DNA from: Dolomitihabitans soli
Lineage (GTDB): Bacteria; Actinomycetota; Actinomycetes; Streptosporangiales; Streptosporangiaceae
Length of the DNA stretch: 64,000 nt
Direction of reading: 5' to 3'
NCBI RefSeq assembly: GCF_022213955.1
Contig: NZ_JAKNTW010000005.1
Coordinates: 248,001 to 312,000, forward strand
The notes beneath the pieces are model-generated. The model saw only the letters and a program-made list of their open reading frames with translations. It searched no databases and was not told where the DNA came from. Positions 1 to 8,253 of this stretch are shown piece after piece; the stretch's first letter is position 1, and the number at the start of each line of letters is the position of its first letter. A program made the position numbers and the translations under genes.

Positions 1-945
1 AGCAACCCCGACAAGATCTATTTCCCGGGCATCGGGGCGACCAAGCGCGACCTCGTGGAGTACTACGTCAGCGTCGGCGAGGGCGCGCTCAGAGCGTTGC
101 GCGATCGGCCGACCTACATCAAGCGGCACCCCGACGGGGTGCTGAACGACGCGATCTACCAGAAACGGCTGCCGCCCAGGCACCCCGACTGGATGCGCAC
201 GGTCACGGTCACCTTCCCGAGCGGGCGCAAGGCCGACGCGCTCCGCGTCACCGAGGTGGCCGACCTCGCCTACTGCGCCAATCTGGGCACCATCGACTTC
301 CACCCGTGGCCGGCCCGGGCCGATGACCTCGAGCACCCCGACGAACTGCGCATCGACATCGACCCGCAGCCCGGCACCGGCTTCGAGCAGGCCCGCGAGG
401 TCGCCTTCGTGGCCCGTGACGTGCTCGGCGAACTGGGCGTCACCGGCTTCCCCAAGACCTCGGGCAGCCGCGGCATCCACATCAACGTCAGGATCGAGCC
501 GCACTGGGACTTCACAGGCGTACGGCACGCCGCGATCGCCCTGGCCCGCGAGGTGGAGCGCCGGGTGCCCGCGCTGGCGACGACCGCCTGGTGGAAGGAG
601 GAGCGCGGCGAACGCGTCTTCATCGACTTCAACCAGAACGCCCGTGATCGTACGGTCGCCGCCGCCTACTCGGTGCGCGCCCAGCCGCACGGCCCCGTCT
701 CCACCCCGCTGACCTGGGAGGAGCTGCGCGACGCCGACCCGCGCGACTTCGACCTCCGCACCGTCCCGGCCCGCTTCGCCGAACTGGGCGACGTGCACGC
801 GGCCATCGACGACAAGTCGTACTCCATCGACACGCTGGTCGAGTGGTTCACCCGCGACGACCGCGGTGACATGCCCTATCCGCCGAACTATCCGAAGATG
901 CCCGGCGAACCCAAGCGGGTGCAGCCCAGCAAGGCCCGCGAGTGA
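1..945 (+). CDS. ligD: LigD-type DNA polymerase (primase-polymerase) domain protein, 5' end missing
   Basis: The reading frame is open from base 1, so the start lies to the left of the window and 314 residues are visible. The family is the archaeo-eukaryotic primase-like polymerase of bacterial non-homologous end joining, which fills gaps at DNA breaks and prefers ribonucleotides. The visible part begins with the typical SNPDKIYFPG stretch and carries the DIDP metal-binding aspartates near visible residues 119-122, followed by the GSRGIHI stretch. The protein ends in a short basic tail (KRVQPSKARE) with no ligase or nuclease domain after it, so this is either a stand-alone polymerase or the C-terminal domain of a longer LigD. 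A GC-rich hairpin follows the stop. An ATP-dependent ligase gene lies about 7.3 kb downstream. Confidence 0.9.
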   Translation, partial: SNPDKIYFPGIGATKRDLVEYYVSVGEGALRALRDRPTYIKRHPDGVLNDAIYQKRLPPRHPDWMRTVTVTFPSGRKADALRVTEVADLAYCANLGTIDFHPWPARADDLEHPDELRIDIDPQPGTGFEQAREVAFVARDVLGELGVTGFPKTSGSRGIHINVRIEPHWDFTGVRHAAIALAREVERRVPALATTAWWKEERGERVFIDFNQNARDRTVAAAYSVRAQPHGPVSTPLTWEELRDADPRDFDLRTVPARFAELGDVHAAIDDKSYSIDTLVEWFTRDDRGDMPYPPNYPKMPGEPKRVQPSKARE

Positions 946-978
946 CCGGGCGGCCCGCCGAACCCACGGGCCGCCCGG
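946..978 (+). terminator. GC-rich hairpin after the LigD gene
   Basis: A perfect 12-bp stem (946-957 with 967-978) with a 9-nt loop starts directly after the LigD stop codon. It has no T-tract, which is common for actinobacterial terminators. It lies between two convergent genes and could serve both strands. Confidence 0.6.
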
Positions 979-1033
979 GTCAGAGGCGCCAGGCCGTCCT
1001 CACCGGGTGGCTCCGGGAGGCAAGGGTCGGCGA

Positions 1034-1792
1034 TCAGGGCCGCACGGCGGCGAGGAGGCGGTTGTCGCCGCGTTGCCACAGCGTGCCCACCTCGGTGAAC
1101 CCGGCGTCGCGGAGCGCGGAAAGGTGGGTGGAGAGCAGCCGGGACTCCGAGCCGTGGTGCGCGGCCGATTCTCGCTGTCCGGCGAGGGCGGCCAGAGCCG
1201 GGTCCTGGCCGACCGCGTCCCACCAGGCGCGCCAGTCTTCCGGGTGGGAGTCCGCGAAGCGCCGCCGAGTCTCCCGCTCGTGTACGGCCAGCTCCAGGGC
1301 GGCCAGCACGGGGGTGGTGTCGTCGACGTCGAGGTGGTCGCCGTTGAGGAACAGCGCGCCGGGCCGCAGGGCCGTGAACAGCTCCGCGTAGACCTCGCGC
1401 AGGTGGGGCTCGGGCAGCCAATGTAGCGCGGTGGTGCTGACCGCGACGTCCGCCGGCCGGTCCAGGCCGAGGGCGCCGGTCCATCCCGGGGTGCGTAGGT
1501 CGACGTCGGCGAAACGCAGGCCGCGCACGTGGGCGTAGCCCGCCTGACCGAGCGAGAGCAGCAGCGGATCGGTGTCGACGGCGACGACGCGGGCCTCGGG
1601 CAACCGGTCGAGCAGCCGTACGGCCAGCGAACCGGGGCCACAGCCAAGGTCGATCACCAGGGGGTCGGGCCGGCCGGCGGCCTCCACGGCGTCGATCAGC
1701 ACGGTGAAGCGGTCCTCCCGGTCAGGCAGGTAGCCCTCCTGCTGGAGGTCCCAGCGGGTGATCCATCCCTCGGCTGTGTCACGGGTGAGCAT
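1034..1792 (-). CDS. class I SAM-dependent methyltransferase
   Basis: The 252-residue product carries the SAM-binding motif I DLGCGPG at residues 48-54 and the acidic strand-2 end AVDTD about 20 residues later, as in the Methyltransf_11/25 type of small-molecule methyltransferase. The substrate cannot be told from sequence. I placed the start at the ATG at 1792 because GGAGG lies five bases upstream; an upstream start at 1810 lacks such a site. The gene is divergent from a CGNR-type regulator, with about 75 bp of comparatively AT-rich DNA between the starts. Control by that neighbour is possible but is only inference. Confidence 0.85.
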   Translation of the reverse strand: MLTRDTAEGWITRWDLQQEGYLPDREDRFTVLIDAVEAAGRPDPLVIDLGCGPGSLAVRLLDRLPEARVVAVDTDPLLLSLGQAGYAHVRGLRFADVDLRTPGWTGALGLDRPADVAVSTTALHWLPEPHLREVYAELFTALRPGALFLNGDHLDVDDTTPVLAALELAVHERETRRRFADSHPEDWRAWWDAVGQDPALAALAGQRESAAHHGSESRLLSTHLSALRDAGFTEVGTLWQRGDNRLLAAVRP

Positions 1793-1866
1793 GTGAACCT
1801 CCTGCGTCACTGTCTTCTATACTTTTGCCAGTCACCAACATAGATAGTAAGGATGTAACTGGTCAA

Positions 1867-2436
1867 GTGGATTTCAACAGTCATACAGATGCGGTGGTGA
1901 CGGTGGCCGTCGATCTGGTGAACGCGCTCACCCCGGGCGGGCGGCGCGGCAGGCCGTACCTTCCACCGGAGGGCGAGGAGGGACGCGCCGTCATCACGCG
2001 GGCGTTGCGGCTCGGCAGTCGCCGGCAGGGCGAGGTCACCGAGGAGGAGGCCGCCGAACTGGGCGCAGTGGCGGCGGCCCTGCGCGTGGTCTTCGACGCG
2101 GTCGCCGCCGGCGCCCTCGACGACGCCGCGCACCAGGTGAACCGCCTGCTGAGTGAGACGGAGGCCAGGCCGCACCTCGATCGGCACGACGGCGAACCCT
2201 GGCACCTGCACTTCCACGGCGCCGGGGGCGGTCCCGCCCGCGACTGGGCCGCGAGTTGCGCCACCGGGCTCGCCATCGTGCTCGGCAGTGACCTGCACGA
2301 CCGGCTGGGGGTGTGCACGGCGCCCGGCTGCGACCGTGTCTACGTCGACACCTCGCGCAACGGGATGCGCCGGTTCTGTTCGACGGCCTGCCAGAACCGC
2401 GTCAAGAGCGCCGCCTTCCGCGCCCGCACCCCCTGA
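1867..2436 (+). CDS. CGNR zinc-finger / ABATE-domain protein, putative transcriptional regulator
   Basis: The 189-residue protein begins with the N-terminal ABATE-type domain (FNSHTDAVV, then DLVNALTPGGRRGRPY) and ends with a CGNR zinc finger, whose ligands are two cysteines in CTAPGC followed by FCSTACQNR. The family is thought to be DNA-binding and is abundant in actinomycetes, often next to the genes it controls. The GTG at 1867 is preferred because family members begin just before FNSHTD and an AAGGA lies upstream; a TTG at 1825 in the same frame would add 14 atypical residues. It is divergent from the methyltransferase gene, which is a plausible target. Confidence 0.8.
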   Translation: MDFNSHTDAVVTVAVDLVNALTPGGRRGRPYLPPEGEEGRAVITRALRLGSRRQGEVTEEEAAELGAVAAALRVVFDAVAAGALDDAAHQVNRLLSETEARPHLDRHDGEPWHLHFHGAGGGPARDWAASCATGLAIVLGSDLHDRLGVCTAPGCDRVYVDTSRNGMRRFCSTACQNRVKSAAFRARTP

Positions 2437-2846
2437 GCGGCCGCGATGATCTCCAGCCGGATCGCGCCGGTGATGCGGTGTCCGGTAGCGCTCGCCGGCT
2501 TCAGTAAGGGGCCGGGTCGCCGATCACGTACGCCAGGCCGGGCCACGCCGATCCCGCAGGGGCGCCGTCACCGGTGATCAGGTGACCGGAGAACCTCGCC
2601 GGCGGGCCGGTCGTGACGGCGATCAGCCGGTCGCGCCCGAGTGGCGTGCCCCCGCAGACCGCCACGGACGACGGCGCGTGGCGCCGGCCTGGCCTGCCGT
2701 ACGGGATCGGAATGCAGACCCCCGGTAAGGCCGGGGACCGGGGAGCGCATCAACCGATCGGTGGATGTGCGGATCAGCCGTACCAGCGGACGATCAGGGC
2801 CGGGCGGGCGATTCGGGGAAGGGGGCGTCTGGCCGAAGCTTGGTGC
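2437..2846. other. 410-bp gap before the ABC exporter operon
   Basis: No strong gene is visible here. The only coding-like stretch is on the minus strand at 2501-2665 and is described separately. The rest should contain the promoter of the ABC/two-component operon, but I see no clear consensus hexamers, operator or terminator. Confidence 0.5.
2501..2665 (-). CDS. possible 54-residue ORF or gene remnant
   Basis: A GTG-initiated minus-strand frame encodes 54 residues with plausible composition (AVCGGTPLGRDR near the start, AYVIGDPAPY at the end). The frame has no methionine upstream and is cut by a stop further up. It has no convincing ribosome binding site and I recognise no family. It could be the decayed 3' end of a lost gene. 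It is listed because it is the only coding-like signal in a 410-bp gap. Confidence 0.2.
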   Translation of the reverse strand: MAVCGGTPLGRDRLIAVTTGPPARFSGHLITGDGAPAGSAWPGLAYVIGDPAPY

Positions 2847-3767
2847 ATGGCAGTCATCGAGGTGAACGACCTCACCAAGAGGTACGGCAGGTTCCCGGCC
2901 GTGAACGGGGTGTCCTTCTCCGTGGAGCAGGGCGAGATCTTCGGCATTCTCGGGCCCAACGGGGCGGGCAAGACGACCACCGTGGAATGCGCCGAGGGTC
3001 TGCGGCGGCCCGACTCCGGGTCGATCAGGGTGCTCGGGCTCGACCCGGTCAAGGACCGGCGGCGGCTGACCGGCAAGGTCGGCGTGCAGCTCCAGGAGAC
3101 GCTCCTGCCCGAGAACATCAAGGTCTGGGAGGCACTCCACCTGTACGCCTCCTTCTACGAGGCGCCCAGGGACTGGCGTGAGCTGCTGGTGCAGTGGGGG
3201 CTGGCCGACAAGAGCAAGGCCAGGTTCGGCACGCTGTCCGGCGGCCAGAAGCAGCGCCTGTTCATCGCGCTGGCCCTCGTCGGCGACCCGCGCCTCGCCT
3301 TCCTCGACGAGCTGACCACCGGGCTGGACCCGGCCGCCCGCCGCGTCACCTGGGAGCTGATCAAGCAGGTTCGCGAGAGTGGCGTGACCGTGGTCCTGGT
3401 CAGTCATTTCATGGACGAGGTCGAGGAGTTGTGCGACCGGGTCGCGGTGTTCGACCGGGGACGGATCGTCGCCCTCGACACCCCCTCTGGCCTGATCTCG
3501 GCCGTGGACGCCGACCAGCGCATGCGGTTCCGCCCGCTGGTGCCCTTCGACGACGCGCTGCTGGCCGGCGTGCCCGGCGTGGCGTCCGTGTCCCGCTCGG
3601 GCGACCAGGTGGTGGTGACGGGCCGTGGGGACTTCGCCGGCGCGGTGACCTCGGTGCTGGCCCGCCGGGACGTCCCGGTGGCCGGGTTGCGCGTCGAACA
3701 GCACACGCTCGACGACGCCTTCGTCGCACTGACCGGCCGTACCTTCGATGCCGAGGAGTCCCGATGA
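2847..3767 (+). CDS. ABC transporter ATP-binding protein (DrrA/CcmA-type exporter)
   Basis: This 306-residue ATPase subunit powers an ABC-2 exporter. Walker A GPNGAGKTT is at residues 36-44, the signature LSGGQKQR begins at 130, and Walker B FLDE ends at the catalytic Glu155. It is followed by the His of the switch region in VSHFMDE. A C-terminal extension of about 90 residues matches the DrrA-like subfamily. The ATG at 2847 begins at the conserved strand (AVIEVNDLTKRYG). The stop overlaps the permease start by 4 bp (ATGA), so the two are translationally coupled. A histidine kinase and response regulator follow in the same direction. The substrate is unknown; antibiotic or lipid export is common for this layout. 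Confidence 0.92.
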   Translation: MAVIEVNDLTKRYGRFPAVNGVSFSVEQGEIFGILGPNGAGKTTTVECAEGLRRPDSGSIRVLGLDPVKDRRRLTGKVGVQLQETLLPENIKVWEALHLYASFYEAPRDWRELLVQWGLADKSKARFGTLSGGQKQRLFIALALVGDPRLAFLDELTTGLDPAARRVTWELIKQVRESGVTVVLVSHFMDEVEELCDRVAVFDRGRIVALDTPSGLISAVDADQRMRFRPLVPFDDALLAGVPGVASVSRSGDQVVVTGRGDFAGAVTSVLARRDVPVAGLRVEQHTLDDAFVALTGRTFDAEESR

Positions 3768-4468
3768 CCGGCTTCGCCACCCTGGGCGGGATCGAGATCA
3801 AGCTGCTGCTGCGCGACCCGGGCGCCCTGTTCGCGATGGCCATCCCGCTGTTCATCCTGGTCGTCTTCGGCAGCGCCACCGAGCCGGGGGACACCACGGT
3901 CCCCACCATGGCGCTGACGATCGCGGTGGGCCTGATCGGGCTCTACACCGTGCCGACCACGCTGGCGACCTACCGTGAGCGCGGGATCCTGCGCCGGATG
4001 TCCACCACCCCGGTCAGCCCCGGCTCGTTGCTGGCGGCGCAACTGCTGCTGCAACTCTTCTTCGCGGCGGTCGCCTCGGCGCTGCTGGTCGCGGTCTCCG
4101 GGTTCGTCTTCCAGGCCGCCTGGCCGGCGCGGGTGCTGCCGTTCGCGCTGGTCTTCCTGCTCGGCACCACGGCGCTGTTCTCCATCGGGCTGGTCATCGC
4201 GGCCCTCGCCGCCAGCGGGCGTGCGGCCAACGGCGTGGGCGTGCTGCTCTACTTCCCGCTGGCCTTCCTCGGCGGGCTGATGCAGCCGAAGGAGGCTATG
4301 CCGTCCTTCCTGGCCGCCATCGGCGAGTTCACCCCGCTGGGCGCTTTCAGGCAGGCGATCGGGGACGCCTGGACCGGGGTCGCGGTCCAGCCGCACCTCC
4401 TTGGCATAATGGCGGCCTATGCGCTGGTCGTGGGGTTCGCGGCCGTCCGTTTCTTCCGGTGGGAGTGA
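3764..4468 (+). CDS. ABC-2 type permease
   Basis: The 234-residue membrane subunit pairs with the preceding ATPase. It has about six hydrophobic segments, starting with ALFAMAIPLFILVVFGS, and the ABC-2 hallmark of a cytoplasmic N-terminus followed by a conserved loop (YRERGILRRMSTTP) in the middle. Its ATG overlaps the ATPase stop by 4 bp, and the kinase gene starts 8 bp after its own stop. That makes a compact four-gene operon of the kind in which the two-component system senses the exported compound or envelope stress. Confidence 0.9.
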   Translation: MTGFATLGGIEIKLLLRDPGALFAMAIPLFILVVFGSATEPGDTTVPTMALTIAVGLIGLYTVPTTLATYRERGILRRMSTTPVSPGSLLAAQLLLQLFFAAVASALLVAVSGFVFQAAWPARVLPFALVFLLGTTALFSIGLVIAALAASGRAANGVGVLLYFPLAFLGGLMQPKEAMPSFLAAIGEFTPLGAFRQAIGDAWTGVAVQPHLLGIMAAYALVVGFAAVRFFRWE

Positions 4469-4475
4469 GGCGGCG

Positions 4476-5717
4476 GTGAGCTCGGGCGATCCGCTCGACG
4501 TCGCGGCGGGACGGCTGGCCAAAGGGCTGGCCGTCGTTCCGTACGCGCTGCTGGGCATCTCCCTGGGGCTGTCCTTGCTCCTCGACGACGACCCGTGGAC
4601 CGTCAGGCTCGGCACGTTCGGCCTGGTCCTGCTCACCGCGGCCTGGATGCTGTGGATGCTCACCCTGCATCCGCGATGGGCCGGCGACCAGCGGAAGATG
4701 GCCGTCTACATCGCCGGGCTGGTGGTCCTGGTCGCCGTGCTGGGCCTGCGCAGCGTCTGGTTCGCCGGTTTCTTCTCCTTCATCGGCTACATGCACTCCT
4801 GGGCGTTGCTGCGGGGGCGGTGGCGGATAGCCGGCGTGACCACGACGGCCGTCGGCGCGGTCACCGGCTACTTCGGCGGGCTGCCCGGCCCTCATCTCGC
4901 CACGATCCTTTCCTTCCTGCTGTTCGTCGTCGCCATCGTCGTCCTGGTCGCCATGTTCAGCTTCGTCGGCGAGCTCGCCAACGACCAGAGCGCCCGGCGC
5001 CAGCGGATGGTCGACCAGCTGGCCGAGACCAACGCCAGGCTGGAGGAGACGATGCGGGAGAACGCCGGCCTGCAGGCCCAGCTCCTGCTCCAGGCGCGCG
5101 AGGCCGGCGTCACCGACGAACGGCAGCGGATGGCGCGGGAGATCCACGACACCCTGGCCCAGGGGCTGGCCGGGATCATCACCCAGGTCCAGGCGGCCTC
5201 CCGGGCCGCGGACGACCCGCCGGAGTGGCGGCGTCACCTCGACAACGCGGCGCTCATGGCCAGGGAGAGCCTGGCGCAGGCCCGGCGGTCGGTGCAGGCC
5301 GTCGGCCCGGTGGAACTGGAGTCCGCGCGCCTGCCCGAGGCGCTGTCGGAGGTGGCGAGACGCTGGGAGGAGACCAACGACGTGCGGATCGAGCTGGCCA
5401 CGACCGGTTCCGCCCGGCCGTTGCACCCCGAGGTGGAGGTGACCCTGCTGCGGGTCGCGCAGGAGGCGCTGACCAACGTCGGCAAGCACGCCGGGGCGAC
5501 CCGGGTCGGTGTGACGGTGTCGTACATGGAGGACGTGGTGACGCTGGACGTGCGCGACGACGGCGCCGGGTTCACCCCCGGCGCGAAGAGCGGCGGTTTC
5601 GGGATGACCTCGATGCGGCAGCGGGTGACCCGGCTGGCGGGCACCCTCGCCGTCGAGTCGGAGCCCGGTGCGGGCACCGCCGTCTCGGCCACCGTCCCGG
5701 CGCGGGAGGCCAGGTGA
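4476..5717 (+). CDS. NarL-family sensor histidine kinase
   Basis: The 413-residue protein has an N-terminal membrane domain of about five or six helices (to roughly residue 165), a coiled linker, a HisKA_3 dimerisation domain with the phospho-acceptor His224 in REIHDTLAQG, and a C-terminal HATPase domain (N box QEALTNVGKHA, G box DDGAGF, then GGFGMTSM). It has no large extracytoplasmic sensor, so it probably senses within the membrane. The GTG at 4476 is chosen because GAGG lies five bases before it and it follows the permease stop. The stop overlaps the response-regulator start by 4 bp. Confidence 0.93.
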   Translation: MSSGDPLDVAAGRLAKGLAVVPYALLGISLGLSLLLDDDPWTVRLGTFGLVLLTAAWMLWMLTLHPRWAGDQRKMAVYIAGLVVLVAVLGLRSVWFAGFFSFIGYMHSWALLRGRWRIAGVTTTAVGAVTGYFGGLPGPHLATILSFLLFVVAIVVLVAMFSFVGELANDQSARRQRMVDQLAETNARLEETMRENAGLQAQLLLQAREAGVTDERQRMAREIHDTLAQGLAGIITQVQAASRAADDPPEWRRHLDNAALMARESLAQARRSVQAVGPVELESARLPEALSEVARRWEETNDVRIELATTGSARPLHPEVEVTLLRVAQEALTNVGKHAGATRVGVTVSYMEDVVTLDVRDDGAGFTPGAKSGGFGMTSMRQRVTRLAGTLAVESEPGAGTAVSATVPAREAR

Positions 5718-6352
5718 ACGAGCCGCCGATCCGGCTGATCATCGTCGACGACCATCCCATCGTCCGCGACGGCCTGCGCGGCATGTTCACCGGCGAGCCG
5801 GGCTTCGAGGTGGCCGGGGAGGCGGCCGACGGCGCGCGGGCGGTCAGCCTCGCCGAGGAGCTGCGGCCCGACGTGATCCTGATGGACCTGCGGATGCCGG
5901 GCACCGACGGGGTGACCGCGATCAGGCGGCTGGCCGAGCGCGGCAATCCGGCCAGGATCCTCGTGCTGACCACCTATGACATGGACAGCGACGTGCTGCC
6001 GGCGATCGAGGCGGGCGCGACCGGCTACCTGCTGAAGGACGCGCTGCCCGAGGAGCTCGTGCGGGCCGTACGGGCCGCCGCGCGGGGCGAGGCCGTGTTG
6101 TCGCCCTCGGTCGCCACCCGGCTGATCGGCCAGGTGCGGGCCCCGTCCGACCCGCTGAGCGCGCGCGAGCTGGAGGTGCTCGCGCTGATCGCCCGGGGCT
6201 CCACCAACCGCGAGGCCGCCTCCCGGCTCTTCATCAGCGAGGCCACCGTGAAGACCCACCTGCTGCACATCTACGCCAAGCTCGGCGTCAACGACCGGGC
6301 CGCCGCCGTCGCCGTGGCCTTCGAGCGGGGGCTGTTCAACCGGTCTGGATGA
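5714..6352 (+). CDS. NarL/LuxR-type response regulator
   Basis: The 212-residue partner of the preceding kinase has a receiver domain with the acidic pair D12-D13, phospho-acceptor Asp58 (ILMDLRMPG) and the conserved Lys in LLKDALP. A C-terminal LuxR-type helix-turn-helix follows (LSARELEVLALIARG, then ISEATVKTHLLHIYAKLG). The GTG start overlaps the kinase stop. It is expected to bind DNA and control the ABC exporter operon. Its last 17 bases overlap the 3' end of the convergent aldehyde dehydrogenase gene, leaving no room for a terminator. Confidence 0.95.
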   Translation: MNEPPIRLIIVDDHPIVRDGLRGMFTGEPGFEVAGEAADGARAVSLAEELRPDVILMDLRMPGTDGVTAIRRLAERGNPARILVLTTYDMDSDVLPAIEAGATGYLLKDALPEELVRAVRAAARGEAVLSPSVATRLIGQVRAPSDPLSARELEVLALIARGSTNREAASRLFISEATVKTHLLHIYAKLGVNDRAAAVAVAFERGLFNRSG

Positions 6353-7778
6353 TCGCCGCCTTCTCCCTGGTGTAGGCCCGGACGGAGTCGTCGCCGTAGC
6401 CGCTGTCCTTGGTGCCGCCGAAGGGCAGGCCGGGAGGCATCTGGCGGAAGGTGTTGACCCAGACGGTGCCGGTGTCCAGGTCGCGGATGAACCGGTGGGC
6501 GCGGGCCAGGTCACGGGTCCACACCCCGGCGGCGAGGCCGTAGCGGGAGTCGTTGGCGATCGCCAGCGCCTCGTCGTCGGTGTCGAACGGGATCGCCACC
6601 GCCACCGGGCCGAAGATCTCCTCCTGGCAGATCCGCAGCGAGTTGTCGGTGGTGGTGTACAGCGTGGGCGCGACCCAGTAGCCGCCGGGCATCGAGGGCA
6701 CCACCGCGGCGCCGGTCCGGCCGCCGAAGATCAGTTCCGCGCCTTCCTTCTCGGCGATCTGGAGGTAGGAGGCGACCCGTTCGTACTGGCCGGCGGAGAC
6801 GATCGGGCCCATCGTGGTCGCCAGGTCGAGCGGGTCCGCCAGTCGTATGTGGCCGGCGATGGCGGCGATCCGCTCGATCATCTCGGTCCAGACGGGCCGG
6901 TGGATCAGGATGCGCGAGCCGGCGACGCAGACCTGCCCGGCGTTGCCGGTGTAGACCGAGTTGACCGTCACTCCCTGGGAGGCGGATTCCAGATCAGCAT
7001 CCTCGAAGATGATATTTGGGGATTTGCCGCCTAACTCGAAGGTGAGCGGCTTCAGTGAGTCGGCGCTCGCCCGGGTGATCGCCTGTCCCGTCTGGGTGGA
7101 CCCGGTCAGACTGACCTTGTCCACTCCGCGGTGCCGTACAAGCGCGTCGCCGACCTCCTCGCCCGTCCCGCTGACGATGCCGAGCACCCCCGGCGGCAGC
7201 ACCCCGGCCAGCAGTTCGCCCAGCCGCAGCACCGACGCGCACGCCTGCTCGGCCGGCTTGATGATCACAGTGTTCCCCGCCGCCAGCGCGTAGGCGGCCT
7301 TGGCCGAGAAGGTGGAGACGGGGGAGTTCCACGGAATGATCCCCACCACCACGCCGTACGGCTCGCGCCTGGTCAGGCCGAGGGTGTCCGGGCCGAGGAT
7401 CACCGTGTCGCCGGTGACGGCGTCGAGGACCTCGCCCGCGGCGAACTGCCACAGGAAGGTCATGCCGGGCAGGTCGCGCTTCAGGGTGTCGCGCAGGATG
7501 CGGCCGTTGTCCCTGGTCTCGATCCGGGCGAGCTCCTCCGCGTGCCCGGCGAAGACCTCGGCGACCTGGCGCAGGTAGCGGGCCCGGCCGAGCGCGGGCA
7601 TCCCCGACCAGCCGGGCAGGGCCTGCCTGGCGGCGGCCACGGCGGCGTCCGCGTCACGGTCGCCGCAGGCCGGGATGCGGGCCCACACCTCGCCCGTCGC
7701 CGGATTGACCGAGTCGAGCGTTCCGCCGTCGGCCGCCGGGACCAGCCGGCCGCCGATCAGGTTGTGGTACTCCTCCAT
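6336..7778 (-). CDS. NAD(P)-dependent aldehyde dehydrogenase
   Basis: The 480-residue enzyme belongs to the aldehyde dehydrogenase superfamily, which oxidises aldehydes to acids. The catalytic cysteine is Cys284 (GQVCVAGSR) and the general base is Glu248 in FELGGKSP. The cofactor-site stretches PWNSP (residues 150-154) and KPAEQ are also present. Its length is normal for the family. The physiological aldehyde cannot be told. The coding end overlaps the convergent response-regulator gene by 17 bp. Confidence 0.93.
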   Translation of the reverse strand: MEEYHNLIGGRLVPAADGGTLDSVNPATGEVWARIPACGDRDADAAVAAARQALPGWSGMPALGRARYLRQVAEVFAGHAEELARIETRDNGRILRDTLKRDLPGMTFLWQFAAGEVLDAVTGDTVILGPDTLGLTRREPYGVVVGIIPWNSPVSTFSAKAAYALAAGNTVIIKPAEQACASVLRLGELLAGVLPPGVLGIVSGTGEEVGDALVRHRGVDKVSLTGSTQTGQAITRASADSLKPLTFELGGKSPNIIFEDADLESASQGVTVNSVYTGNAGQVCVAGSRILIHRPVWTEMIERIAAIAGHIRLADPLDLATTMGPIVSAGQYERVASYLQIAEKEGAELIFGGRTGAAVVPSMPGGYWVAPTLYTTTDNSLRICQEEIFGPVAVAIPFDTDDEALAIANDSRYGLAAGVWTRDLARAHRFIRDLDTGTVWVNTFRQMPPGLPFGGTKDSGYGDDSVRAYTREKAAIIQTG

Positions 7779-7846
7779 GCCGAGCTCCCGGGGTGCGCAC
7801 GCCGTACAGGGACCGATGCCAAGCGTACGCTTGCTTGATCCAGAAG

Positions 7847-8197
7847 TCAGCGGCGGCGGCGGCCGATCGCGAACGCCACGTTGATCGAGACGATCCCGAG
7901 CCAGACCAGCAGCAGCATCTCGAAGTCGACCGCCGAGATGCCCATCCCGATGGACCCGAACACGCCGAGGGACAGCGAGACGATCGCCAGCGCCAGCCCC
8001 TGGTTGTCGGTCGGCCGCGCACGGGGCTCGCCGCCGCGGGAGGCCGTGGCGAGCCGCTCCTCGACCCGCCGGTCGATCTGCTGGTCGACCTTGTCCAGGA
8101 ACGACTCGACGATCGCGTCCTCGTAGTCGGGGCCCAGGTCGCGACGGGTCGAAACGGCGGCGCGCAGCTCGTCGTCGAGGGGGCCGGATTTTGTCAT
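7847..8197 (-). CDS. small membrane protein of unknown function
   Basis: The 116-residue product has a charged, soluble N-terminal half (residues 1-65, with DKVDQQIDRRVEERLA) and two hydrophobic segments in the C-terminal half (LALAIVSLSLGVFGSIGMG and MLLLVWLGIVSINVAFAIG), ending in a basic RRRR tail. This is a two-helix membrane anchor with a cytoplasmic head. I do not recognise the family. It lies between the aldehyde dehydrogenase and DNA ligase genes on the same strand, 56 bp from the ligase stop. Confidence 0.7.
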   Translation of the reverse strand: MTKSGPLDDELRAAVSTRRDLGPDYEDAIVESFLDKVDQQIDRRVEERLATASRGGEPRARPTDNQGLALAIVSLSLGVFGSIGMGISAVDFEMLLLVWLGIVSINVAFAIGRRRR

Positions 8198-8253
8198 GCT
8201 TGAGATTTATCGCACTAGCCGGAGGAGGTCCATCGGGGACAACCCTGAGATTC